The notes beneath the pieces were generated by a model. The model was not told the origin of the DNA, did no database searches, and saw only the letters and a list, made by a program, of their open reading frames with translations. 64,000 bases of DNA from Phymatolithon calcareum. Lineage: Eukaryota > Rhodophyta > Florideophyceae > Hapalidiales. The translations under genes were made by a program, and so were the position numbers. The stretch lies in the NCBI GenBank assembly GCA_977006965.1, contig OZ345371.1:2356001-2420000 (forward strand), in the 5' to 3' direction. This document shows, one piece after another, positions 9,214 to 19,380 of the stretch (within the stretch, counting starts at the first letter, position 1; each line of letters starts with the position of its first letter).

Positions 9214-10996
9214 ATGCCGGAGTATCGCCTTCCCCATGAGCGCGACCGTCAGCTTTCGAGCTCTTATTATGAGACACCGCGGACTCCAAATTCGCATCCT
9301 CCCCGACCGGGAAGCTTTTCATCTCTCCCCACGCAGTCATCTCTGCGTGATGCTAACTTGCCACGACATGCAGTACCTGCCCCACAACTTTCGCCATCTC
9401 GTCATCCCGCACTGCATTCGCAGCAGAGGGAGGGAATAAGAGACACACCAGGTAGCGCAGGACTTCCAGACGATTGCCCCCTTCCTGAACCTCAACAGAC
9501 ACCCATTCCTCAGCGCAGTGCTAACGGCGTCCGTCATCAAATCCCCCCACGTGGAGCTCACGCGGAGCGGCCTCGTAAGACTTTGCGATCTGCATCTACC
9601 TCGCAACTGCAATCACCGGGTCCAACACATGAAATGAGGGCAGCCAATATCCAGATCTCAGAGCTTTTCAATTGTTTCAATACTATGGCAAGACAAATAG
9701 CACAATTACGTGAAGAAGGGCATGATCAGCAAAAAGAGATCAAAGATGTTCTCTTGAAGATTCTCTCTGCCATTGAAAAGGGAAATGAAGTACGTGAAAG
9801 CATGACATCAGCTATATCTGGAGTCCAAGGTTTCGACCAAAATGTGGAGAGCATCAAAGTTAAGGAAGAGAAGGCAAATGTCGGCTTTGTAAGTTGCTAC
9901 TCCAGGCCCTTTCATATTGAAAGTTTTTCCCTCTTGCTAACTAACGATCTTCACAATACCTTGGTTTTTCTATCTATTCTACAAAGTTGTTCGTCAAACT
10001 AAGGACAGCAATGGAGTTTCGTCCTTTGTCAGCGTGTCTCAGAATTTATGACGCTATCTGCAGCCCGACGTGCCCTGTTCTGGGCCATGCTGCAAAATTT
10101 GCTTTTGAGAGTGCTGTGTCTCAAGAGGAAGTTACGTCTTTCTTGCGATCTGCCATGCCTAAAACTTCTAGGAAAGACAAACCACCCATGGTTTCCAGTT
10201 TCATGTGTCGAGGACAAAGTCGTGCCCACTATTCAATTGCATCTCGTATTGTAAGTGAATTTCTTTGCCGTTTTGCAGCTGGGTGGCATATCTTTTACTA
10301 ATAATTCATGGTCTTCAGGTTCGAGATTTTTTTCTGTACTGCCCATCTTCGTGCCCCTTGCGTCATGCATCCCGTGCGACGCAAGAGGTGAAAAAATCGT
10401 TTGCTGCTGAAATGATTCGGAGTGGGAACTACTTGCAGGATACTGAATACAGACACGCGTGGGTGCGTTCTTGTTATGGCGCTCGTCGTGAAGCTCGTGC
10501 ACAGGCTATTTCGATATCGGACAAAATACGTGGTTTACATACAAGTGCAATCCTACCAGAGATTTGGGATGTCGAGGACGACACAGAAGTTCACGAAGAG
10601 GTTGGAACCATCACTATGTCGATCGGTTCGTTTGCGTTTGTTAGAACGAAGGTAAGTTTTTCCTCTGCTTCGGTCTCAACACAATTCCTCGTTATGATTA
10701 AGCTTTCTAACATAACCTTTCTGTACTATGCAAACTAGATTACCAGTGCGATTCAACAGTTTTCCGGTGAGGCCACAAGTCAAATGAACTTGGGCCATGC
10801 ACCATTGTGGGCCAAAGAGGCGCTTCGAATTGACAACCTCCTAAGTACTGTACCTAGTGCCTCTGAAGAAGATATAACACCCTGTCATGACTCTCTGCTC
10901 CATACCATAGGAAATGTGAGAATCCCCGCACTACTCACCTCTACAGAACGGGAGAAACTATTGAGTTTCATCTCTTACCACGAGCGCAGCTTTTAG
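9214..10996 (+). CDS. Four-exon gene of unknown function (509 aa), partner of the Plavaka-like transposase?
   Basis: Exons join cleanly in phase 0: 9214-9888, 9987-10250, 10319-10651 and 10739-10996. Introns begin GTAAGT or GTAAGTT and end AAAG, TCAG or CTAG; intron 2 holds TACTAAT at about 10297, a textbook branch point, which argues for the acceptor at 10318 over the nearer TTTTGCAG. The product is 509 aa. Residues 1-160 are Pro/Ser/Arg-rich and probably disordered. Residues 150-215 are heptad-like and charged (ISELFNCFNTMARQIAQLRE onward), a likely coiled coil, followed by VKEE, a possible SUMO site. The rest is a compact alpha-type region with a CPSSC pair near 320. I do not recognise a family. 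Position and strand suggest an accessory protein of the transposon, as in other two-gene CACTA elements, or an unrelated host gene. Confidence 0.75.
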
Positions 10997-12540
10997 TAAA
11001 AAATCTATCCACTGATTTGGATCACTGAGCAAATGAATAGAGCGAAGCGCAAAACATGAAATATTTTCTAATTATTACAGCGCCAAAATGGAACCGAGGC
11101 CAAAACATTTCAAATTTGAGCAACAACGTTTTGAGTCCAGTGCGTGATTCATGTGAGACAAAAATCCCGTGACCGTGTGACATTGCTCCGATCTGATTGG
11201 ATGACCATGCTCTGCCCTTGGGCAGTGTCTCGGCACGTAAACGCATAGCGACCAGCTTGTCCAGGGCAGTACAGGGCATTATGCCCTAACATTCCCAAGT
11301 CACATGAATGTATGACTTGGTCATCGAGCACCATTTCCTGATGATGTCTCCTTCACCGACTGCGTCTTCCATCGAGGACCCAATAGCAAGCGGTCCAACA
11401 CAGCACAGCTTACGGATTCATTCCTGTGGCAACTCATCTCGATGGAGTGGATTGGGTTTCTGTTTAATTGAATCTCCCTTTGTCAATTTTCATTGCACCT
11501 GAGAGACTTTACGTTGCGCTACAATTATTCGCTTACGTTCGTTGTTTGCAGACATTTTCTTTGGACAGTATCAACTGCCATTTCCAGCATCTCTTTTTGA
11601 ATATCGGAAAGTCGTTGTTTGGGCATTAAGTACTCGTCTCCATGACGGCACCCAATTTCGACAGAATGACTTCACTACTGTAGATCTACGTTAGGATCAG
11701 ATCATTATCTTGATATCAGGGAGCCAATAATCCTCCTAAAGTAATACATTATATGGTTACGGTTCTATGGAAGTACCTGGGGTCCCCTGTCGTGGGGGAA
11801 AGAGGCAACTAACTAATGCTGTACTGGCTTTGTCGCTCATTTATGACGAGCATCTACAGATTCTTTGTATGCGCTGTGCACTTCTCAATCGTTTTCGACA
11901 CTGTGCATTGATCTCAGAGTAAATATGAGATTTCAATATAGTGCCCAGTACATTACCCCTTGGTCAGAGCAGGGCCCATAACATTCCCCTGGTCAGCGTA
12001 AGTTGAGAACTGCTATACAGTAACGTAGCTAAAAAACCCTCTAGAAAATGGAAGGTTGCCAACTTAGTCCTTCAAGGGGGCACCGGGCACCTCAATAAAA
12101 ATGAACAATTACACTATACAGTAGTTTCTTACTTTGGCTCTGAATGTACACATGTTTTAACTTGGGGTCAATGGTGTGCGGGGCCAGGGTCACAGGATTC
12201 GTGTCCTTTCCCGTTTTGATTCGTCATGCCGTGTTCTGGCTCAGGGGTCGCTTCTAAACCTGTCTTCACGTCCAGTGTCCAAGTATGCTTCAACAGGGTA
12301 TTTCGTCTCACGGGCGTCCAGTGCACTCCCTCCACGCCATGTCTCTCCATGCACCCCACAATAAATCATAGCATCCCTACGGTCTGATAGCCCATACTCG
12401 GAAAGCGAGGCACTATATTCTCTGCGCACCAGTGGTTGATCCGTTGTACCGGTTTGGATTCCTTGCCAAACTCTCTAACTGTCCACTCCGCGACATCCCA
12501 CAAAGGGCATCCACTTATTCCCGTTTGGCAGAGAGTGAAA
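10997..12540. other. No supported gene; short MITE-end fragment
   Basis: No recognisable protein or RNA gene. CCAAGTCA and TGACTTGG form a hairpin at about 11293-11319. The 16-mer CCATAACATTCCCCTG at 11976-11991 is identical to one end of the MITE at 45880-46258, but its partner end was not found. A minus-strand start MPKQRLSDIQKEMLEMAVD near 11625 reads like a protein but runs into stops and matches nothing I know. Confidence 0.45.
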
Positions 12541-12544
12541 GTGA

Positions 12545-13615
12545 ACAGGTACCTCTGTGAAGCCGCAAATGAAACGTCAGCTAAGACGAACATCAGGAGG
12601 TACCACGATCATCGAGGCGGTAGTGGAGGCGGGGAAGCTGAAGAAGAGACGAATCCCACACTTGAAAACAAAACTACCATCGCACCTCCTCTCTAACTCA
12701 AGAAGGCACAGGACATTGCCATCAAGAAATCATTTTAGAATGATTCCACGATTGAGTACTTTTGTCCTCATCGATCAGAGAGGCCACTATGGGAGAGATT
12801 ACCGACGTCAAAAATGGTCCCACCTTTGGTATGAGCATGTTTCGGTATGATACAGGAAGGAATGTGAGGTCTCCGGTTCGAGTCCATTTTTCCTTTCAAG
12901 TTTATTTAAAAGCCCTGCAGACTTTCAAAGATATGGACAAGGCTTCCTCTGATGCTACCTACCTCTCAAAACTTCTCATACCTCGCCAGCGACCAGGATT
13001 CATTTCACGCAAGCCGGGCCCCGCTTTCGTAGAGCGCCACCCGGTTCGAGTTCTGTCACACGGAAGAATTGAATTACGTTCCGCGAAGGGCACACGGATT
13101 TCGCCGTGTAGTAATGTGCCACAGTACTCGCGGGAAGCAGTTACGCGAGTACCCAGAATGGATCCAGCTCGTGAACATCTTAGAAGGCCCCTAGATATGA
13201 GGTACCTTAGTGTAGCTCGAATATCACGCAATAAACAAACAAACAAACAAAAATAGTCTCTTGAAGGACACGCTCTCAAAAGAAGACAGTGCCAAAACTA
13301 AGCGAGCACTTAACAAACTCCTTGCCATGTGCAAGCCTATCGAAAACCCGCATCCCTACAAAGCACTGTAAACTCTACCTGCAAATATGAGCCACCCCTT
13401 GAGACTTGATCGTGCACTAATTATCCCCCTCGAGGGCCATTCAAGGACCAGAGGTGGGCTTTTGTAGACCACCGAACCGTGGAACACCCACCACAAGAAA
13501 CTATTCCTCGGACAGTATCAAGCCAAACTTCCTTGAAACTCGAAAAGTTGTCCAAAGAGTCAGCATATGCAATGCTAACTTCTACACAAAAATCTACCTT
13601 TCTTCTTCTTCTTTG
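12545..13615 (+). pseudogene. Type-1 LINE C-terminus and 3' UTR, broken by an insertion
   Basis: From 12550 the plus strand shows the C-terminal signature of type-1 LINEs: PHLKTKLPSHLLSNSRRHRTL, then after a one-base loss IKKSF, corresponding to RRHKTLAIKWSFG in the copy at 60.5 kb. The end of the protein reappears at 13256-13372 as TLSKEDSAKTKRALNKLLA, matching TKRALDELL in the copy at 52.9 kb. Between them about 350 bp (roughly 12,900-13,255) are foreign and end in a (CAAA)n tail. The 3' UTR follows at 13425-13615 with the family block GACCAGAGGTGGG and the CTACCTTTCTTCTTC end. The element is 5'-truncated. Confidence 0.65.
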
Positions 13616-16470
13616 GCAGAGAGTGCCGCGATTTCGAGTGCTGGGATAACAGGGATAAAGACTATCAAGAGGATAAGAAAGAAGGGATCTCAATTGCAAT
13701 CGTTTGGCGTACTGTCATGTGTTTTTACAACATTGGAGAACATTCGGAGTCATTCTGACTGGCTCTGAATGGGCGGCACTTCACAATCCAGCGCCGATAA
13801 CCAGATTCGGAAAGGTACTCGAGCACGAGCTTGAGCGGAAGGCAGAACGGAGGAAAATTAACAAGTTTCGGTCGGCTCTGTGCTCCTTTGGGAGCAAACG
13901 GAGAGAAGCGGCGGGTGTAGGCGTCGCGTCATGTCCGTGTGCCGGTAATAGGATCAACACGGCCAACTGGTGTGCGACAACATTCTTGAACAGCTCAAGG
14001 ACCTTTGCAAAGTTCTACAACGCTGAGCACACGAAAGGTAATAAAATCTCCTCGTTTTTCTGAAATGGTCAGTGCCGTTTTGCGACAGAGTGAGTGCGAG
14101 GTTTCAAGGTCTTGCGTTGGCCTTTACAGTCCGTCGGAGAAGAGATCAACCTGAGTTTCCCCAACGCGCAAATTTTCATCTCTACAGCAACATGCTTTAA
14201 CTGATGACATTCCAAGGCGGACACAAAATCGCTCTCTTGTTCTTTCGCAGACCTTGCTGACCAGACACAAAACGATCAAACTGTCTCAAAGGCCTCGAAA
14301 CGCATGAACAGGGCATGATTTTTTGGACAACATATGGCGCCCACATTATGCGAGCGCCATCTGCATGGTCTTCACAGCCACAAGATGAGTATATTGTAGT
14401 GTACCCCCGTTGATTTTGTATTCGTCTAAGTTGTATCCTGTGACCTTCTCGCCTCCATCCAGCAATCGATGAATATCATCGATCGCAGCGGTTGGGAAGT
14501 GAGCATCAAGATATACAATACGACTAAGCATTCTCTGTCAGATTGAACCTTGGAAGTACAGAAGACGCCTGCTCACATCAAATCTTCAGCGGAAACTAGA
14601 GCTGGAACTGAATTCTGAAGTAGAAGGGGAAATCGATGGCAAACGTGAAATGATGTAGGAATGGCCAAAAAGCATACTCAAGGAGAATCCGCTCATCAGA
14701 GAAAACAACGATACACGCAGCATTCAAGCGAAGAAGTCATCACCGAAACTGATGCGCGCAATGGTTCCTGGGAAGATGCGCACGAAATCCATCGCATACG
14801 GAAGAAAAGCTCGAACGCGTGGGGAAATGGTGTTCATTCACGATGAAGAATATAATGCTAAAGCCGGTGTGGACATGCGACGAAGAAGAAGAGTAGCCCG
14901 TGCGATCAACCCACAGAGTAAGCTCAAGGAATGAAAGATAGGAAGCATGAGTAGAATCCAAGGCGCCATTTAACCTCCAATTGGGTAGACAGCCACCTTT
15001 ACAATAAACTACACTACTTAGATACTTTTATTTGAAAGGTACCCTTTGTCCCAAGTTGAGAAAAGTTCGAACCTTACTAGAGCGCGCGCACTTCACTTCT
15101 TTGCTAATATCGTGTCTTCCCTACCTCCGTCACCTAGTAGTGGACCAAAGGGGTTTCATTCATTCATTTTTCCATTTCCGCTAATGGGGCTAGCAGTGAT
15201 TCAATGCCTAAGCTTCTTCCATTCGTTTACGCTGCCATTGTCAACCCATCGAATCTACCTATTCCCCTTCTTCAATGACTCGAGTGTACGGCTCGAGGAG
15301 GGAACGGCTAGCAATCAATAGCTCCGACCTCTGGACACATGTTTTCTGGTGAGGTGACTGCAGATCTAGGTTTCGTGGCCTACAGTTGTTGATTATTCGA
15401 TACCACGCAATAGGTGGACTGTGTTTCTCATGCCCAAGTAGACTGATTTGTCTTTACTACGTAATTCAGCGATAACCACAGTTGCGTTTAAATGATTACG
15501 CTCAAGCGACTAAAATCATAAATCAGAGCTCAAACTCAATATTCCCAATTTTTCGGAACGCTTGCCACTCCTTTGCAGGTGCCCCTTAGAGCAAATGCAT
15601 GTGGCGAAAAAGTCCATTTCAGTAATCTTACGGGCTACCGAGCTTCTTGCTTTGTCCAATATATATGAGCACTTGATTCAGAGGCCCATGTTGAGCAATC
15701 ATTCAACAACTTCTGCAATTCTTCTGTGCAAGGCGAAAGAAGAATTTTGATTTCGGTGAACTTCGGAAACATTCAACTTTCGTTTGGTCCAAATGGCGAA
15801 CGGCAACTTCACGCAAATATAGTTTGGCTTAACTTTGAATTATATGACGCACATTCACATCGCCAGGTTAGGGAAGGATTCACGAGTGATCTCCAATCCA
15901 ATGATCGTCACCCAATGGCAGAATGTTTATCGGCGTACACTCAATCGCATTCCTTCATTTTGCTTTTTCCCCTAATGAGGCTAGCAGCGATTCGAGGGTC
16001 TAAGGTTCTTCCATTCTATCCTAACATTAGCGAGTTCGACTGCAGCTTTTACGTCTCGTCCAGGTACGCCACCAAAGAGTGATTGCACTCAATCGCAATT
16101 ATCATTGACGGTTAAGTTGGATGCTACAATGTGCCATAGTGAACAAGGGCCAATACAATTGCAATTTCCTGAGGAATCTAGAGGTGGCCGAGTGTCGCCT
16201 AGCTTCCTCGCCCTTTCAACGCTTTAGTTAGCAGTCACAGTTTGGTTTTGGTGACCCTATTCGCGTCGGGGCGTCAAGCTGAGAATAGAGTGCCATTCCC
16301 CAGTTCGTGTTCCCAACAGTGCACTGGTGTTGTCGAATATTGTAGAGTATCATACAAGTTTTCTGATGCCGAACGAAAGATTTAGGACTCCTGATGACAA
16401 TATTAGTGCTCTTGACGTACACTGTTTCATAATAGTTGCGCCAATTATCTGTTCAATGTTGTCCATAATT
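13616..16470. other. No supported gene; two copies of a short dispersed repeat
   Basis: Open frames at 13704-14063 (plus), 14346-14531 (minus) and 14661-14934 (plus, very basic, one internal stop if joined with the sequence before it) have no recognisable motif, and I do not call them genes. The word CTAATGGGGCTAGCAG and its flanks occur near 15180 and, with one change, near 15970; a third copy is near 38070. Each sits after a TTCATTCATT-type stretch and is followed by TCTAAG or CCTAAG and a TTCTTCCATTC-like word, so this is a dispersed repeat of about 70-90 bp. Confidence 0.5.
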
Positions 16471-16472
16471 TC

Positions 16473-16548
16473 ACTTGTTTTTCAGAAAATCTTATAAGAT
16501 TTTCTGAAAAACAAGTAAATATATAAATTTGCATTATAATGCAAATTT
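16473..16548. repeat. Two adjacent perfect palindromes (44 bp and 24 bp)
   Basis: The first palindrome, 16473-16516, has 22-bp arms and no spacer or mismatch, beginning ACTTGTTTTTCAG. The second, 16525-16548, has 12-bp arms (AAATTTGCATTA and its complement) with no spacer. Only eight bases separate them. Spacer-free perfect palindromes of this length are normally unstable, so they are either recent or maintained. Confidence 0.9.
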
Positions 16549-16749
16549 GTATAACGGCAACTACATCAAGTAGAGCAGAAAGCCAATCATCGGCGAACTT
16601 GTCATATTGTCTTCTGTGCGTTGTCCCCCGCTATTTTTGCCTTCGAATCAGCCTTTGCAAAGAGCAAAACAGGCGCAACCATTCATCAGTTCTCCCAACT
16701 GCCGGGTGAAACGCTAATCGACGTTTATCCTCCATCGGCATCCTAGTAA

Positions 16750-17560
16750 CAATGAGCGAAGCCACGTCGGTCTCCTTTCCCCACCGGCCAGCAATTGCAT
16801 TAGTCGGAAACCCGGGCACTAGGAACGCACTCTCCTCAACGGACTCGCCGGAAGTCCACAGTTTCGGAGCGTTCGCAGCCTGTGTGAAGGTCTGACAGAA
16901 GTTTTCCAAGCATATCATGTGGCGAACATGACGCTGTGCAACACTCCCGGTCTTTTCGATATTACAAGAAGTAAGCAAGAGGGCGAAGAGCTGAACAAGT
17001 TTCTCTCCGAAAACGTGGCACTCAAGATTGCGTTCGTTGTCAATTTGGATGGCGGCCGAGTGAGAAAAAGTGACACGCTTAGGATAAAGCTCGTACTCGA
17101 TGCTATTTCGGTGGACATGATCGACCGGTTCGGGGTAATAGTCAACAAGATAGAAGAGCGTGGTGAGGCTGTGTTACGAGAAGCGGAATGCAGAGTGCGA
17201 AAACTACTGACGAATGATCGGAAGACAAGCCACTGGTGCTACGTGACAAATTGGCACGTAGAACCAGTGGCCTGTCTTCCGATCATCCGTGAATAGTTTT
17301 CGCATTCTGCATTCCGCTTCCCGATTTTCCAATGGAGACCTCTCTTCTCGCGGCCAAATATAAATGTCACACGACAGCGGCGTTGAATCTCCTACTCCAA
17401 GGTCTTCCCGTGGCGAAGCCATTGTACAGGGTGGTTAACCAGCATTGAAACGCAGAACTTGGAAAAGCTTCTGGAAGCTGCCGAGCGTCGCGTCAGCGAA
17501 ATGGAGAATGCTATGGGAGAAGAATTTAGGGCAATGATGGCAGACTATGGACGCACTGAA
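16750..17560 (+). pseudogene. Broken P-loop GTPase (AIG1/GIMAP-like or related)
   Basis: The frame beginning near 16765 carries AIALVGNPGTRNAL, a Walker A/G1 motif in which the expected GK[ST] is replaced by RNA. A frameshift near 16880 leads into a second frame with LCNTPGLFDI (G3, here NTPG for DTPG), a helical stretch KQEGEELNKFLSENVALKIAFVV, and GVIVNKIEE (G4-like NKIE for [NT]KxD). This order is that of TRAFAC GTPases of the AIG1 kind. The frame is then wrecked by a 66-bp inverted repeat. Further on, about 17440-17545, LEKLLEAAERRVSEMENAMGEEF could be its helical tail. The changed G1, the frameshift and the inverted repeat make it inactive as it stands. The family assignment is moderate. 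Confidence 0.6.
17180..17320. repeat. 66-bp inverted repeat with 9-nt spacer
   Basis: Arms 17180-17245 and 17255-17320 are complementary with about five or six mismatches by eye. The left arm is coding sequence of the GTPase relic (AECRVRKLL region), so the right arm is an inverted duplication of that coding segment. It stops the frame at 17294-17296. It may have arisen by a snap-back replication error. Confidence 0.88.
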
Positions 17561-18280
17561 TGAGCGCAAGTCGTTGAAGTCGCATAGATCAAAAGAAGTG
17601 CAAAATATTGAGTGTAGCGTCAGGCTCCAAAAGAACCCGACGCCACACGTGAGAGAAAAGCCCAAGAGAGGAGAGAGAAGAAAAGAGCGGGAGAGACTAG
17701 GCAGAAAGAGGAGGAAAGAAAGACAAGCAAACAAAACCCCAGAACAAGCAGACAGAATAAGCGTGTAGATCGACATCGGAGCACTCCATGGGCTTTGCGG
17801 GAACACAAGCGGGCGTGGTGATCAGGCACGAGCGCGAGGCTACGCCGTACTCGGCTTCGGAAGCTCAACGAGAGCAGCACAATCGTCCACGTGATGAGGA
17901 AGAACTCCGACTCCGCGTGGTCGAAGGGCCGTGCAGGAGACGTTAAGCGTGCTACGAGCCGAGCATTCGAGCCGAAATCCAAAGAACTCCCCACCTTCCT
18001 TTACTCAGAGGAAGGAACGAACTACCTTATATTCTACAACCTACGCAAAAGACAGCGATGCAGCGCATAGACACTCGAGAGACACGTGCAAGTATGGCCC
18101 AACAGATCACCTGCCATGAGCAGCATGACTATCGCGATCCAAGTTGTGCGGCGTACAGTCGCGAGAGGAAAAAGCGACCGCCTTGGGACAGCGACATAAC
18201 AGCGGGCGGGACATTGAGCAAGAAAAGAGAGAAGAGAGCGTGGCGGACGATCTGGATGTCCCTGTTGTAGTCATTCAGGA
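17561..18280 (+). other. Charged low-complexity stretch between GTPase relic and Sel1 repeats
   Basis: The plus strand is purine-rich and in one frame gives a strongly charged Lys/Arg/Glu tract (KPKRGERRKERERLGRKRR near 17655-17715) that ends at a stop near 17766. Further frames continue Arg/Glu-rich up to about 18280. Lying between GTPase and Sel1 parts on the same strand, it may be the decayed linker or coiled coil of one multidomain protein. No complete gene can be read. Confidence 0.35.
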
Positions 18281-18570
18281 AGATAGACAACCAGAAGGTG
18301 GCGCAGAGAGTGCAGAGGCCGACCCGGTTCGTGCAGCAGAGATGTACAGTTGAGCTATTGAAGGTGATAATGTGGATGTGGTCAATCTCGGATTGTTGTT
18401 ACAAAATGGCGCAAATGGTGTAGCGGCTGACCCGGTTCGTGCAGTTAAGATGTGCAGTCGAGCTATTGAAGAAGGTGGGAATGTGGATGCAATAGTCAAC
18501 TCGCACGGTTGCTTGCAGTGGGCACTGACGGGGTACGAGCAGACCCGGTCCGCGCAATTTTGTTGAGGAT
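18281..18570 (+). pseudogene. Sel1-like repeat fragment
   Basis: Two 36-residue units (period 108 nt) are clear: units start at ADPVRAAEMYS (about 18318) and ADPVRAVKMCSRAIEEG (about 18426), with LGLLLQNGANGV between. The alternation of LGxLLxxG and DxxRAxxxYxRAIExG is the Sel1/TPR-like signature. A third unit begins near 18539 as a DPVRA-like DPVR word but is shifted by five bases. A TGA replaces a Trp or Arg codon in unit one. Sel1 repeats form solenoids that bind proteins. The fragment lies 0.7 kb downstream of the GTPase relic on the same strand and may be its C-terminal part. Confidence 0.7.
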
Positions 18571-18699
18571 GAAGACGGGTGCTGGTGTGCACGTAATGCA
18601 GTGCCTTTGAAGGGGTTGGGTATATTTCGACCTTGGAAGCAATGGTAAAAAAAAGAGTGTACTTTTCGACTTTTCCGCTCTGATATAAACAATCCACAA

Positions 18700-18951
18700 T
18701 GTGAAATCACTGAGAGTGTAAAGATAAGGTTGGGTTTATCTTGAAAAGGGGCGACCTCTCTCTAATGAGATGATGAAATGCTCTCTACAGAAACTACGAG
18801 GGGGGAACTGCTTAAGAATGCTTCCGATTGCCTTCCAGCCATGGGGTTTGCTGGAAGAATATTACGCGCTTCCTGCTCGCATAACCTATGCCGGAATTTA
18901 GGTCGCCTATTCATGCAGTTTCTGGCGCCACTGCATCATTGCGTGTCTACA
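18700..18951 (-). repeat. LTR copy A (about 250 bp)
   Basis: This copy, together with those at 29897-30147 and 33161-33404, defines an LTR family that in minus orientation starts TGTAGACACGCAATGATGCA and ends in CACTG..TTACA-like sequence. It abuts the chromodomain end of gypsy-1, in the position of a 3' LTR, but no polypurine tract precedes it and no matching 5' LTR was found upstream of gypsy-1. It may therefore be an independent solo LTR. Confidence 0.75.
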
Positions 18952-19380
18952 GGGCCACATACACTCGAAGAGTGTATGAGTCATTGATTCGCAATGCTTG
19001 CTTGGCCTTCTTCGCCAACTTTTTCTTGCGTGTGTTGAACAAAAATGCTGCAAGCTCCTCGGGGACATCTTCATGAAGTTCTTCAATTTTCTGCCAAGTC
19101 CAATCACTTTTGTTCGGAAAACCTGACCACTGAACTTGAACGAAGATTCCATCTGGTGCTTCTCCTATATCCACGAGTTTACCAAGCATCTCGTACTTAT
19201 GCCTTTTTCAATCAATATCAGCAGGTTTCAATTGCATTCTGCTGGCATGGACCCGACCCGTTTTCCCATCCACTATGCTTGTCACATCGTAGACCAATTC
19301 GCTGACAATTGTAGTCACTCGCTTAGGGACGATCCATTTGAACTGCAGTTTGTGCTTCTTTTCGCTGTCCGGAACACATA

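Noticed and set aside
11560-11640. Minus-strand start MPKQRLSDIQKEMLEMAVD as a transposase start
   Set aside because: Stops follow after about 30 codons in all frames; there is not enough to name a family.
12876-12886. GGTTCGAGTCC, a tRNA B-box match
   Set aside because: Flanking bases cannot form a T stem, and no acceptor or anticodon arms can be folded around it, so no tRNA gene is called.
13043-13053. GGTTCGAGTTC followed by a (CAAA)n tail, suggesting a tRNA-derived SINE
   Set aside because: No A box at the required distance and no convincing target duplication were found. The insertion is mentioned only as a foreign segment in the LINE relic.
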